This document shows positions 6,921-14,143 of a stretch of DNA of 39,096 nt, piece after piece. The translations under genes were made by a program, and so were the position numbers. This DNA comes from a virus, in the IMG/VR virus record IMGVR_UViG_3300030390_000938, positions 1-39,096 of that record; one strand, given 5' to 3'. The first letter of the stretch is position 1. Each line of letters starts with the position of its first letter. The notes beneath the pieces are model-generated. The model worked only from the letters and a program-made list of their open reading frames with translations. It made no database searches and was not told the DNA's origin.

Positions 6921-8693
6921 ATGAATAAACCTAAAATGCTCGATATAGAATGTTATATTGATTACTATTTGATTAGCTTTAAATGTATCGAAACTGGTCG
7001 TTATCGCGAGTTTGAAATGTTTGAAGGCCAACCGCTCGACCGTCACGCCGTTTCTAAAATCATGCTTAATAATTTGACTGTTAGCTTTAACGGTTTAGCT
7101 TATGACTTACCAATGATAGCCGCTGCGCTCAAGGGCTACACAAACGAGCAGCTTAAAATGTTATCTGATGAACTGATAATAAGCGGTAAGCCTGGTTGGT
7201 TAGTATGTAAAAATAAAAAACTTTATGTGCCTAATAAATGGGACCACATTGATTTATTCAACGTTGCCCCAGGTGCCGCAAGTTTAAAAATTTACGGTGG
7301 TCGCTTACACTCCAAAAAACTTCAAGACCTGCCTATTGAGCCTAGCGCAAATATTAAACCGTCAGAGCGCGAGCCTATGCGTTTATATTGTCGAAACGAC
7401 CTAGACACTACAGAAGATTTATTTAACGCTATACGCAAGCAAATAGACCTACGAATTACGCTTACTGACAAGTATGGTATTGATTTACGCTCCAAATCAG
7501 ACGCACAAATTGCAGAGGCAATAATTAAGCAATATCTTGAAGGTTACGGGGTCAATGTTGTTAAACGCTCAACTGCTATAAAGCCTTTTAAATATCGTCT
7601 ACCTGATTGGGTTAAGTTTGAAACTGATGTTTTTAACGATATGTTGGACAAGGTTATTGACTGTACTTTTAAAGTTAATGATAAAGGTTCGGTTGTATTA
7701 GCTAAAGAGTTAAACAAGGCCATTGGTTTTTACGGAGCCAAATATAAGTTTGGTATTGGGGGATTGCATAGCCAAGAAAAAAGCCAAGTGATAATACCAT
7801 CTAAAGATGAAATGTTCGGTGAGTTCGATTTAACGTCAATGTACCCGACAATCATTATCGAGCAAGAGCTTTACCCAGAACATTTAACCAGTAAATTTTT
7901 AGACGTTTACACAATGATAAAAGACGAGCGTGTAAAAGCTAAAAATGAAGGTAATAGCATTGTTGATAAAGCCTATAAAATCTTGCTTAACGGCTCTTAT
8001 GGTAAGTTCGGCAGCAAATACAGCTATCTTTATTCACCTGAGCTTTTGATACAAACAACTATCACAGGTCAATTGTCTTTACTAATGATGATTGAGCGTT
8101 TAGAACTTGCTGGCGTTAATGTTGTTAGTGCTAATACTGACGGTATAAACGTAGTGTTTAAAAAATTGCAGCATAATGAAGTTGAAACATTGATTTATCA
8201 ATGGGAGCTTGAAACAGGGTATAACTTTGAATGGACACCTTACGCGGCTACATACTCGCGTGATGTGAATAATTACGTTGCGATTAAACAAGGTGGCGGC
8301 GTAAAAGGTAAAGGTGCATTTGCTGAGCCTAATTTAATGAAAAACCCGACCAATGAAATTTGCATTATTGCAGTTAAAGAGTATTTAGCTAATAGCACTC
8401 CAATCGAGCAAACTATAAAAGCGTGTAAAGACATTACAAAGTTTATAAGCATTCGCTCTGTTACTGGTGGGGCTGTGTGGCGTGATGAGTATTTGGGTAA
8501 AGCTGTTAGGTTTTATTATTCAACTGATGGTGATGTGATCACATACAAGAAAAACGGCAACAAAGTGCCACGCACAGACGGTGCAAAACCTTTAATGAAT
8601 CTATGTGATGAGTTACCAAGCGATTTAAATAAACAATGGTACATTGAAGAATCTATCAGCATGTTAGCTGATTTAGGGGTTAACTATGCTTGA
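6921..8693 (+). CDS. Family-B-like DNA polymerase with 3'-5' exonuclease
   Basis: This compact 590-residue replicative polymerase has exonuclease motifs D8-I-E10 (Exo I), NGLAYDL with D62 (Exo II) and YCRND with D160 (Exo III). Polymerase motif A is DLTSMYPT at 303-310, motif B K353-ILLNGSYG and motif C ANTDGI with D407. The second catalytic aspartate of the usual YxDTDS is not present in that form. I start at the ATG at 6921 (ribosome site AAAGAGAAA) rather than a GTG at 6894. The stop overlaps the VRR-NUC start by 8 bp. The same DUF2800/DUF2815 module in many phages carries a PolA-type enzyme, so this is a variant. Confidence 0.85.
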   Translation: MNKPKMLDIECYIDYYLISFKCIETGRYREFEMFEGQPLDRHAVSKIMLNNLTVSFNGLAYDLPMIAAALKGYTNEQLKMLSDELIISGKPGWLVCKNKKLYVPNKWDHIDLFNVAPGAASLKIYGGRLHSKKLQDLPIEPSANIKPSEREPMRLYCRNDLDTTEDLFNAIRKQIDLRITLTDKYGIDLRSKSDAQIAEAIIKQYLEGYGVNVVKRSTAIKPFKYRLPDWVKFETDVFNDMLDKVIDCTFKVNDKGSVVLAKELNKAIGFYGAKYKFGIGGLHSQEKSQVIIPSKDEMFGEFDLTSMYPTIIIEQELYPEHLTSKFLDVYTMIKDERVKAKNEGNSIVDKAYKILLNGSYGKFGSKYSYLYSPELLIQTTITGQLSLLMMIERLELAGVNVVSANTDGINVVFKKLQHNEVETLIYQWELETGYNFEWTPYAATYSRDVNNYVAIKQGGGVKGKGAFAEPNLMKNPTNEICIIAVKEYLANSTPIEQTIKACKDITKFISIRSVTGGAVWRDEYLGKAVRFYYSTDGDVITYKKNGNKVPRTDGAKPLMNLCDELPSDLNKQWYIEESISMLADLGVNYA

Positions 8694-8961
8694 ATCTAAA
8701 ATAGAAAAAGACAGCTTAAAAGAAGCGGCTAAACATGGTTGGTTTGCATTTAAAGTTATGAGTCAGTTGAATAAAGGGTTGCCGGACAAGTGTTTTATTG
8801 GTCATGGTAAAGTTGTTTTTATTGAATACAAGCAACCAGGCAAACAGCCTACAAAGTTGCAAGCCAAAGTACACCAAACATTTTTAGAGCATGGCGTAAA
8901 AGTACACGTTTGCACTAGCATAGACGAAACAATGGAGGTTTTAAACTCTTACATTCCTTAG
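8686..8961 (+). CDS. VRR-NUC domain nuclease
   Basis: This 91-residue stand-alone VRR-NUC (PD-(D/E)XK) protein has GLPD at 31-34, the catalytic core E47-Y-K49 in VVFIEYKQPG and the conserved Q59 of the KLQ helix. Phage VRR-NUC proteins are thought to act as structure-specific or Holliday-junction nucleases in replication and recombination. Its ATG overlaps the polymerase gene by 8 bp with AGGGG just upstream, so the two are translationally coupled. Confidence 0.9.
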   Translation: MLESKIEKDSLKEAAKHGWFAFKVMSQLNKGLPDKCFIGHGKVVFIEYKQPGKQPTKLQAKVHQTFLEHGVKVHVCTSIDETMEVLNSYIP

Positions 8962-8989
8962 TTGATTTGTTTTACCCTTGGTGTATACT
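8962..8989 (+). promoter_or_regulatory. Promoter for the AP2/HNH gene
   Basis: TTGATT (8962-8967) and TATACT (8984-8989) are separated by 16 bp, beginning just after the VRR-NUC stop. The start codon at 9020 lies about 30 nt downstream, preceded by GAGGGT. An own promoter suits a mobile cargo gene. Confidence 0.5.
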
Positions 8990-9019
8990 AATAGTTATAT
9001 ATTAACCGAGGGTAAAACA

Positions 9020-9562
9020 ATGATTACACATCCTGTTGATCAATCAACACTAAAAGAGCTGGTAACTTACAATCCTGAAACAGGTAAAATGTTTTGGAAA
9101 GCTAGAACCGCTAAACATATAAACTCTTCTTCCGCTTTAAAATCATTTAACACTCGATACGCTGGTAATGAAATAAAAACCATTGATGGTAAAGGTTATT
9201 ACCATGGTAGTTTTGGTGGGAAATTTTTACGAGTACACAGACTTGCTTGGCTATATGTCTATGGTGAAATGCCGAAAACAATAGACCATATAAATGGTGA
9301 TAGGACTGATAATAGAATTGTTAATTTAAAATCAGTTACCAATCAGGAAAACCACTTAAACCAAAGGTTAAATAGTACAAACACAAGTGGGGTTGCTGGT
9401 GTTTATTTAAATAAAAAATCTAATCGTTGGTGCGCTCAAATGAAGTTTAACGGTAAAACGTATCATCTAGGTAGTAGTAAAAGTTTTTTTGAAACTGTTT
9501 GCCTAAGGAAATCAGAGGAAAGACGTTTGGGTTTTTCACTTAATCATGGAGTTAGAAAATGA
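9020..9562 (+). CDS. AP2-domain HNH homing endonuclease
   Basis: This 180-residue protein has an HNH nuclease core at about 73-103 (H73, D89-H90, N98, N102; KTIDHINGDRTDNRIVN). A C-terminal AP2-type DNA-binding segment lies at about 122-158 (SGVAGVYL, W137, YHLGSS). Such enzymes are usually selfish homing endonucleases that spread between related phages. I start at the ATG at 9020, not 8978. It has its own promoter. Its stop overlaps the SNF2 start (ATGA), so the insertion left the downstream gene intact and coupled. No intron was seen, so it is a free-standing type. Confidence 0.85.
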   Translation: MITHPVDQSTLKELVTYNPETGKMFWKARTAKHINSSSALKSFNTRYAGNEIKTIDGKGYYHGSFGGKFLRVHRLAWLYVYGEMPKTIDHINGDRTDNRIVNLKSVTNQENHLNQRLNSTNTSGVAGVYLNKKSNRWCAQMKFNGKTYHLGSSKSFFETVCLRKSEERRLGFSLNHGVRK

Positions 9563-10896
9563 AATTAACAAGAGATTTATTACACGAGTATCAGCGCTCA
9601 GCAGTCAAACGCATTATTGATAACCCGTTTCATGCTTTGTGGCTAGATTTAGGCTTAGGTAAGACTCTGACTACACTTACCGCATTAGCTGACCTAAGCG
9701 ACTCAATGGGAATAACGAAAACACTCATAATAGCCCCTCTGAGAGTGGCTAATACTGTTTGGCATAAAGAGTTGTTAAACTGGGAACATACAAAACACTT
9801 AACTTATAGCATTTGCACTGGTAGTGAGAAAAACCGACTAGCCGCACTGCATAAAGATGCAGACGTTTACATAATAAATCGTGAAAACGTTGTATGGTTA
9901 GTTGATTATTACAAATCTAATTGGTGTTTTGATATGGTTGTCATTGATGAGGCAAGCAGCTTTAAAAGTACAAAAGCCCAACGCTGGAAAGCCTTGCGCA
10001 AGGTGCGCCCTTATATTGAACGCATGGTATGTTTAACCGGAACACCTGCTAGTAATGGTTTAATGGACGTTTATGCTCAAATATATTTACTTGATACGGG
10101 CGATAGATTAGGACGCAACATGACTGCATTTAAATCTCGTTACTTTGAAACTGATTTTATGGGTTATAAATACACTTTACGCGCAGGTGCTGAGCAAGAA
10201 ATTTACAAAAAGCTTGAAGATATAACAATGGTTCTAAAATCTGAGGACTATTTACAACTACCTGACCGAGTTAATGTGACAGTACCAGTAACTTTACCGC
10301 CAAAAGTTAAAAAGCAATATGACGAGCTAGAAAAAGAATTTATTGTTGATGTGTTAGACCAAGAATTAGCAGTGTTCAACGCCGCCGCTTTAGCTAACAA
10401 GCTTTTACAGTTTAGCAATGGAGCATGTTATACAGACGAGTATAAAAACTGGGTAGAGCTTCATAGCGGTAAAATTGATGCGCTAAAAGATATTATTGAA
10501 GATAACCCAAGCGAAAATATTTTAGTCGCTTACAACTACAAAACAGACCTTGAACGCTTAACGTCTACTTTTAAAGACGCTGTAGTGTTAGACAAAGAGG
10601 GTTTAGCAGTTGATAAGTGGAACAATGGCGAGATTAAAATGTTATTGGCTCACCCTGCCAGCGCTTCAATGGGTTTAAACTTGCAAAAAGGTGGCTCAAT
10701 TATAGTTTGGTTCGGCTTAACCTGGTCGCTTGAGTTATATCAACAGTTTAACGCACGATTACATCGACAAGGCCAAACTAAACCAGTTAGGATCATTCAT
10801 CTTGTTGCTGAGGGTTGTATGGATGAAAAAGTGGTAAAAGCTATTGAATCAAAAGCAAAGACACAAGACGAATTGCTTGATTACTTAAAGCAGTAA
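9559..10896 (+). CDS. SNF2-family DNA helicase/translocase
   Basis: This 445-residue superfamily 2 ATPase has motif I LGLGKT with K35, motif II DEAS at 130-133, motif III-like LTGTPASN and motif VI QFNARLHRQGQT at about 396-407. The latter, with QxxxRxHRxGQ, is diagnostic for SNF2 proteins. Phage SNF2 proteins are small and lack accessory domains, as here. It likely remodels or translocates on DNA at forks or recombination intermediates together with the VRR-NUC nuclease. Translation is coupled to the AP2/HNH gene. A strong terminator follows at 10955. Confidence 0.92.
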   Translation: MKLTRDLLHEYQRSAVKRIIDNPFHALWLDLGLGKTLTTLTALADLSDSMGITKTLIIAPLRVANTVWHKELLNWEHTKHLTYSICTGSEKNRLAALHKDADVYIINRENVVWLVDYYKSNWCFDMVVIDEASSFKSTKAQRWKALRKVRPYIERMVCLTGTPASNGLMDVYAQIYLLDTGDRLGRNMTAFKSRYFETDFMGYKYTLRAGAEQEIYKKLEDITMVLKSEDYLQLPDRVNVTVPVTLPPKVKKQYDELEKEFIVDVLDQELAVFNAAALANKLLQFSNGACYTDEYKNWVELHSGKIDALKDIIEDNPSENILVAYNYKTDLERLTSTFKDAVVLDKEGLAVDKWNNGEIKMLLAHPASASMGLNLQKGGSIIVWFGLTWSLELYQQFNARLHRQGQTKPVRIIHLVAEGCMDEKVVKAIESKAKTQDELLDYLKQ

Positions 10897-10954
10897 GCAG
10901 TAAGCATAAACTACAATTAGAAACTGAATCCAATTGTTTCTATTCTCCTGTCAT

Positions 10955-10983
10955 AGCCGCTTATTAACGTAAGCGGCTTTTTT
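10955..10983 (+). terminator. Terminator of the replication operon
   Basis: AGCCGCTTA (10955-10963) and TAAGCGGCT (10970-10978) pair perfectly around a 6-nt loop and run into six T. It ends the transcript through SNF2. Confidence 0.9.
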
Positions 10984-10985
10984 GT

Positions 10986-11014
10986 TATATGTATATAGCA
11001 AAACGTTATTATAC
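10986..11014 (+). promoter_or_regulatory. 29-nt upstream motif, copy F
   Basis: TATATG then TATATAGCAAAACGTTATTA reads on the plus strand, ahead of a plus-strand gene. It matches the consensus core ATATAACAAAACGKTAT. It lies just after a terminator and about 69 nt before the ATG at 11083, as expected for a promoter. Confidence 0.55.
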
Positions 11015-11082
11015 AAAATCCTCAATGTTTAATATTATTTATTCCAATGAAACGAAATACACAATTGATTGGAGAATTGACA

Positions 11083-11424
11083 ATGTTTAACAGCTTATAT
11101 AGCGCACAAGAATTACAAAGCAACTTCGACAAAGAAGAGTTTAAAATTAACCTTTCAAAAATAACAGACGATAATATTAACGCCGCTTTTGAATGTTTCA
11201 CTAAAGATGAAATTATCGAGCGATTACTAGCTGATAAAATTTGGTTTAAGTTATCAGACCGTCAATTGCATCGTGACTGCATTGAAAAGCAACTTAGCCA
11301 GCACAATGAAATAATGCTTGAAGTTATACGCGAAGCTACAACAATCAAAGCTGAATTACATAAAATGGCGCTAGTTGAAGTTGAAGAGATTATCTCAGAT
11401 TATGAGGTTAACCATGCCTCGTAA
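11083..11424 (+). CDS. Hypothetical phage protein (113 aa)
   Basis: The product begins MFNSLYSAQELQSNFDKEEF. TTGGAGAA before the ATG at 11083 is a better ribosome site than that of the longer reading from 11047. The protein is acidic and mostly helical; a central segment (CFTKDEIIERLLADK, then Q/H-rich) suggests a small alpha-helical bundle. No domain is recognised. It heads a four-gene overlapping unit ending in the MazG-like gene, behind a terminator and motif copy F. Confidence 0.65.
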   Translation: MFNSLYSAQELQSNFDKEEFKINLSKITDDNINAAFECFTKDEIIERLLADKIWFKLSDRQLHRDCIEKQLSQHNEIMLEVIREATTIKAELHKMALVEVEEIISDYEVNHAS

Positions 11425-11863
11425 GCAGTACAATAAAATGAAAGGCGCTTTAGCTAGCGCCAGAGCTGGACTAAGAAACCTAGCAGTATTTCATAGCCAA
11501 AAAGACAGTGGCGAAAAATACACATGTATGTGCGTTAACTTTAAAAATGGCAACTCTATCACTGTAGGTCAATCATTAGCTTTTGCTATCGGTGAAATTC
11601 GCCACAAGTGGAATGTTCACTTAATCGCCAGCGGTAAAGAGTCAAACGGCAAACTTAGGCTTGAAGTTGATCAAGTTCCAATAACTGAGCCGCTGCTACA
11701 GTCTGACCTTGTTGAATATCTTGACTGGCGACACAAAGAGCACGCAATTAAGTTTCAGCAGCGCAATGAATTAACCAATGTGTCATGGTTAGCTGTGCCA
11801 AATGGCAACTCAATTAGTGATGAGCAGATTGATAGTATATTAACAAAATACGAGGCTTGGTAA
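11414..11863 (+). CDS. Hypothetical phage protein (149 aa)
   Basis: The product begins MPRKQYNKMKGALASARAG at the ATG at 11414, preceded by TGAGG and overlapping the previous gene by 11 bp. The N-terminus is basic. Segments such as YTCMCVNFKNGNSITVGQ suggest beta structure, and a C-terminal helix ends DSILTKYEAW. No catalytic motif stands out and I do not recognise the family. The stop overlaps the next ATG (TAATG). Confidence 0.65.
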   Translation: MPRKQYNKMKGALASARAGLRNLAVFHSQKDSGEKYTCMCVNFKNGNSITVGQSLAFAIGEIRHKWNVHLIASGKESNGKLRLEVDQVPITEPLLQSDLVEYLDWRHKEHAIKFQQRNELTNVSWLAVPNGNSISDEQIDSILTKYEAW

Positions 11864-12054
11864 TGAAGCATAAAAAATGGAGTGTTAGCGAGCTGCAAAA
11901 TCTTTTAGCTATGATTTTCTCAGGCTTTTCAGTGCTTGATATGTGCCTGGCATTCAAGTGTACTAAGAAACAAATTTACACAGCATGTAATAAGCATTTT
12001 GATATGTCAGTAATGTTTATTAGACAGAGATATAAAATTGAGGTTATGAAATGA
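11863..12054 (+). CDS. Small possible HTH-containing protein (63 aa)
   Basis: The product begins MKHKKWSVSELQNLLAMIF. The segment from about 30 to 50 (DMCLAFKCTKKQIYTACNK) resembles a helix-turn-helix with a basic second helix, and the overall charge is positive. The TAATG overlap selects the start. It may be a small DNA-binding regulator, but the HTH reading is weak. It is coupled to the MazG-like gene by ATGA. Confidence 0.55.
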   Translation: MKHKKWSVSELQNLLAMIFSGFSVLDMCLAFKCTKKQIYTACNKHFDMSVMFIRQRYKIEVMK

Positions 12055-12467
12055 GCAATACAATTTATACAATGAATCACAATGTACCAAACCAACTTAG
12101 CAAGATTGCGCAATGGCACAAAGAACGCAACTTAATTAACGGCGCAACAAATGAAACGCAGTTTGTTAAATTGATTGAAGAAGTCATTGAGCTTTACGCC
12201 ACACTAAACTCTGATATGGAAGCTTACGAGATAGCCGCAATGATTCGCGGTATGGTCACCGACATAGAAAACAAAGGTAGAATCAAGCAAGCGCCAGCGG
12301 GCAAGGATATCAAAGACGACGTTGGTGACATTAATGTCGTGCTTATGAATATAATTGAGCGCGAAGGATTTACAATGCAGCAATGCCTTGAAACAGCCTG
12401 GAATGATATCAAAGATCGCAAAGGAAAAATGATTGACGGTATGTTCGTGAAGGAAGCTGACCTATAA
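12051..12467 (+). CDS. MazG-like nucleotide pyrophosphohydrolase
   Basis: This 138-residue all-alpha NTP pyrophosphohydrolase has metal-binding E43-E44-x-x-E47 in LIEEVIELY and D89-D90-x-x-D93 in DDVGDINVVL. A conserved tail, DRKGKMIDGMFVKE, is typical of phage MazG-like enzymes. It would hydrolyse (d)NTPs to monophosphates, serving nucleotide-pool shaping, alarmone control or sparing from modified bases. GAGG lies before the ATG. No adenylosuccinate-synthetase-like PurZ is present, so a 2-aminoadenine (Z-genome) pathway is not supported here. Confidence 0.88.
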   Translation: MSNTIYTMNHNVPNQLSKIAQWHKERNLINGATNETQFVKLIEEVIELYATLNSDMEAYEIAAMIRGMVTDIENKGRIKQAPAGKDIKDDVGDINVVLMNIIEREGFTMQQCLETAWNDIKDRKGKMIDGMFVKEADL

Positions 12468-12486
12468 GTTATAGCCTATTCGAAAT

Positions 12487-12520
12487 CGTTATAACGCGGC
12501 TTGGAATGGGTTGCTATAAT
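12487..12520 (+). promoter_or_regulatory. Extended -10 promoter and palindrome of the lysis operon
   Basis: TGCTATAAT (12512-12520) is a perfect extended -10 element. Upstream lies the 10-bp palindrome CGTTATAACG (12487-12496), which resembles the half-sites CCGTTATA and TATAACGG around the portal promoter. It would drive 12545 onward. Confidence 0.6.
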
Positions 12521-12544
12521 TAATAAAAATTAAAGGGGTTTTAC

Positions 12545-12799
12545 GTGAAGTACGAAAGTGATTATCTAGATATCATCGAGGGTTTAGGGTCAAGGCTTTG
12601 CACTCCCATGAGCGACAGTGAAATGAATCTACTCAGGCGCAACGCACTAGAATATACAAAGCGCCGTAGGTTTGAATTAGCAAAGATTGACAGTGTTTTA
12701 CGTAATATACGGATGGCGCAAAAAAGCGGCGATGAAGTTGAAGAACTTAAGCTGTTAAAACAATTAAATGAACTGGAGCAAAACAATGCTAACACTTGA
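12545..12799 (+). CDS. Hypothetical protein, first of the lysis operon (84 aa)
   Basis: Translation starts at a GTG with AAGGGG six to ten bases upstream. The 84-residue product is helical and charged, with a C-terminal coiled-coil-like stretch (about 48-82, EVEELKLLKQLNELEQ). No signal peptide or membrane segment was seen. It overlaps the next small gene by 14 bp. Its place before the endolysin fits a late gene, but no lysis role is evident. The function is unknown. Confidence 0.6.
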   Translation: MKYESDYLDIIEGLGSRLCTPMSDSEMNLLRRNALEYTKRRRFELAKIDSVLRNIRMAQKSGDEVEELKLLKQLNELEQNNANT

Positions 12800-12932
12800 A
12801 CAGCAAGCAGCAAGACACAGATTAATTCAAAAGATATGCAAGCAGAAACAAGCCGAGAGAGCAAAGCAATTCACTAATCGCCGCCGTGACTTTGAAGAAA
12901 AACTTGACTTAAAAAGAATGGGTATTTTATGA
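12786..12932 (+). CDS. Small basic hypothetical protein (48 aa)
   Basis: The product is MLTLEQQAARHRLIQKICKQ followed by a Lys/Arg/Gln-rich helical tail ending DLKRMGIL. It overlaps both neighbours, the endolysin by ATGA. The highly basic, single-helix composition may reflect nucleic-acid or membrane-surface binding. I infer a real gene from the tight packing and coupling. Confidence 0.5.
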   Translation: MLTLEQQAARHRLIQKICKQKQAERAKQFTNRRRDFEEKLDLKRMGIL

Positions 12933-13348
12933 ATAAAACAAAATTAGCTGAGCAACTTAAAAAGCATGAAGGTTTAAAGCTTAAGCCGTACACTGACACA
13001 GTTGGTAAATTAACGCTTGGCATTGGCCGCAATCTTGAAGATAAAGGCATCAGCGAGCAAGAGGCTTTATTTATGCTTAATAACGATGTGGATTATTTTT
13101 ACGATAAAATAAAAAAAGAGATTAATTGGTTTTGTGCACTTAATGACGCTCGCCAAAACGTGCTCGTTAATATGGCGTTTAATCTTGGTGTTGCAGGGCT
13201 GCTTACATTTAAAAACACATTAAGGCTTGTTGGTGTTGGTCACTTTTGCGAGGCGGCTGATGAGATGCTTAACAGCAAGTGGGCTAAGCAGGTTGGATAT
13301 CGCGCAGAAGAATTATCCGAGCAAATGCGTACAGGTGAGTATAAATGA
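12929..13348 (+). CDS. Endolysin, T4-type lysozyme (GH24)
   Basis: This 139-residue muramidase cleaves the N-acetylmuramic acid to N-acetylglucosamine bond of peptidoglycan. The catalytic triad aligns with T4 lysozyme E11-D20-T26 as E14, D23 and T29 within KKHEGLKLKPYTDTVGK and LTLGIGRN, with identical spacing. No signal peptide or signal-anchor segment is present, so it needs the downstream holin to reach the wall. It is coupled to its neighbours by ATGA on both sides. Confidence 0.93.
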   Translation: MNKTKLAEQLKKHEGLKLKPYTDTVGKLTLGIGRNLEDKGISEQEALFMLNNDVDYFYDKIKKEINWFCALNDARQNVLVNMAFNLGVAGLLTFKNTLRLVGVGHFCEAADEMLNSKWAKQVGYRAEELSEQMRTGEYK

Positions 13349-13527
13349 TCCAGCACATAGATGAAGAAATGCAAGAAACAGAGTTTTGTGAAGTAGACCC
13401 GCACGACTGCCATGCTTTGCTTAAGGAAAACTTAAGGCTAAAGCGTAGTCGCACAACATGGATAGCAGTTAGCTTTATGCTAGCTGTCTATCTATCAATA
13501 TTCATAGTCAAAAGGTTAATGTCATGA
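13345..13527 (+). CDS. Small single-TM protein of the lysis cassette (60 aa)
   Basis: The N-terminal part is acidic (HIDEEMQETEFCEVDPHDCH) and soluble. A basic patch (LRLKRSRT) precedes a C-terminal transmembrane segment at about 39-57 (TWIAVSFMLAVYLSIFIVK). It lies between endolysin and holin with ATGA overlaps and an AGGTGAG ribosome site. It could be a holin modulator or an unusual spanin part. The C-terminal placement of the membrane segment argues against a classic i-spanin, and no outer-membrane lipoprotein partner was found. Confidence 0.65.
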   Translation: MIQHIDEEMQETEFCEVDPHDCHALLKENLRLKRSRTTWIAVSFMLAVYLSIFIVKRLMS

Positions 13528-13997
13528 GTTTAGACCCAATTACTGCCGCACTATCATTAGGCGAGGCGGCTATAAATAGAATTTGGCCAGACGAAACTAA
13601 ACGCGCAGAGGAAATGCGAAAATTGAAAGAGCTTGAGCAAAGCGGCGATTTAGCAAAATTAAATGCTCATGTTTCATTAATGCTAAAGCAAGCTGAAATT
13701 AATCTAGCTGATGCAAAAAGCGGTAACTGGTTTCAAGCTGGCTGGCGGCCTGCCGTTGGCTGGGTTGGCGTTGTATCTTTATTCTGTATGTACGTACCTA
13801 AAGCTATTGTAATGACTTACATTTGGTCATATCAAGCGCTGACTATTTTAAGCAGATGGGATGGCGCGGGCAACTTAGTAATGCCAGCCTTTCCTAATCT
13901 TGGTGCGGCCGATATTGTCGGGCTGCTTGGATCATTGCTAGGCGTTGCAGTTATGCGCACTTATGAAAAGAAGGTAGGCGTTGACACTAGGAAATAG
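13524..13997 (+). CDS. 3-TM holin
   Basis: This 157-residue protein resembles the 3-TM holins of the gene-transfer-agent type. The N-terminal half is amphipathic and charged (EEMRKLKELEQSGDLAKL). WFQAGWRPAVGWVGVVSLFC starts the membrane domain at about 70, a second segment follows (YIWSYQALTIL), and a third lies at about 131-147 (ADIVGLLGSLLGVAVM). It would form the inner-membrane lesion releasing the lysozyme. It is the last gene of the plus-strand block and faces the tail genes convergently. Confidence 0.85.
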   Translation: MSLDPITAALSLGEAAINRIWPDETKRAEEMRKLKELEQSGDLAKLNAHVSLMLKQAEINLADAKSGNWFQAGWRPAVGWVGVVSLFCMYVPKAIVMTYIWSYQALTILSRWDGAGNLVMPAFPNLGAADIVGLLGSLLGVAVMRTYEKKVGVDTRK

Positions 13998-14031
13998 CGC
14001 AGATAAAACAAGGTTTCTGGGTAAATAAGTA

Positions 14032-14072
14032 AGCACCGACAACCACATTTGTTTGCTATGACTATCGGTGCT
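14032..14072. terminator. Convergent terminator between lysis and tail operons
   Basis: AGCACCGA (14032-14039) and TCGGTGCT (14065-14072) form an 8-bp stem with a 25-nt loop, followed by a T-rich stretch. It stands between the holin stop and the tailspike stop and can serve both strands. Nothing else is seen in 13998-14143. Confidence 0.55.
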
Positions 14073-14143
14073 AGTTTTGGTTTTAATTACTATAGTGTTA
14101 AGAAATAAAGTAAAGTAAATTCCATTTAACTATCTGGATGATC

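Noticed and set aside
12051-12467. MazG-like gene as evidence of a 2-aminoadenine (Z) genome
   Set aside because: No PurZ-like synthetase or dedicated DatZ hydrolase was seen, so the specific pathway is unsupported.
12562-12864. Minus-strand 100-codon ORF in the lysis region
   Set aside because: It is antisense to two coupled plus-strand genes and has a low-complexity Ser/Leu/Arg sequence.
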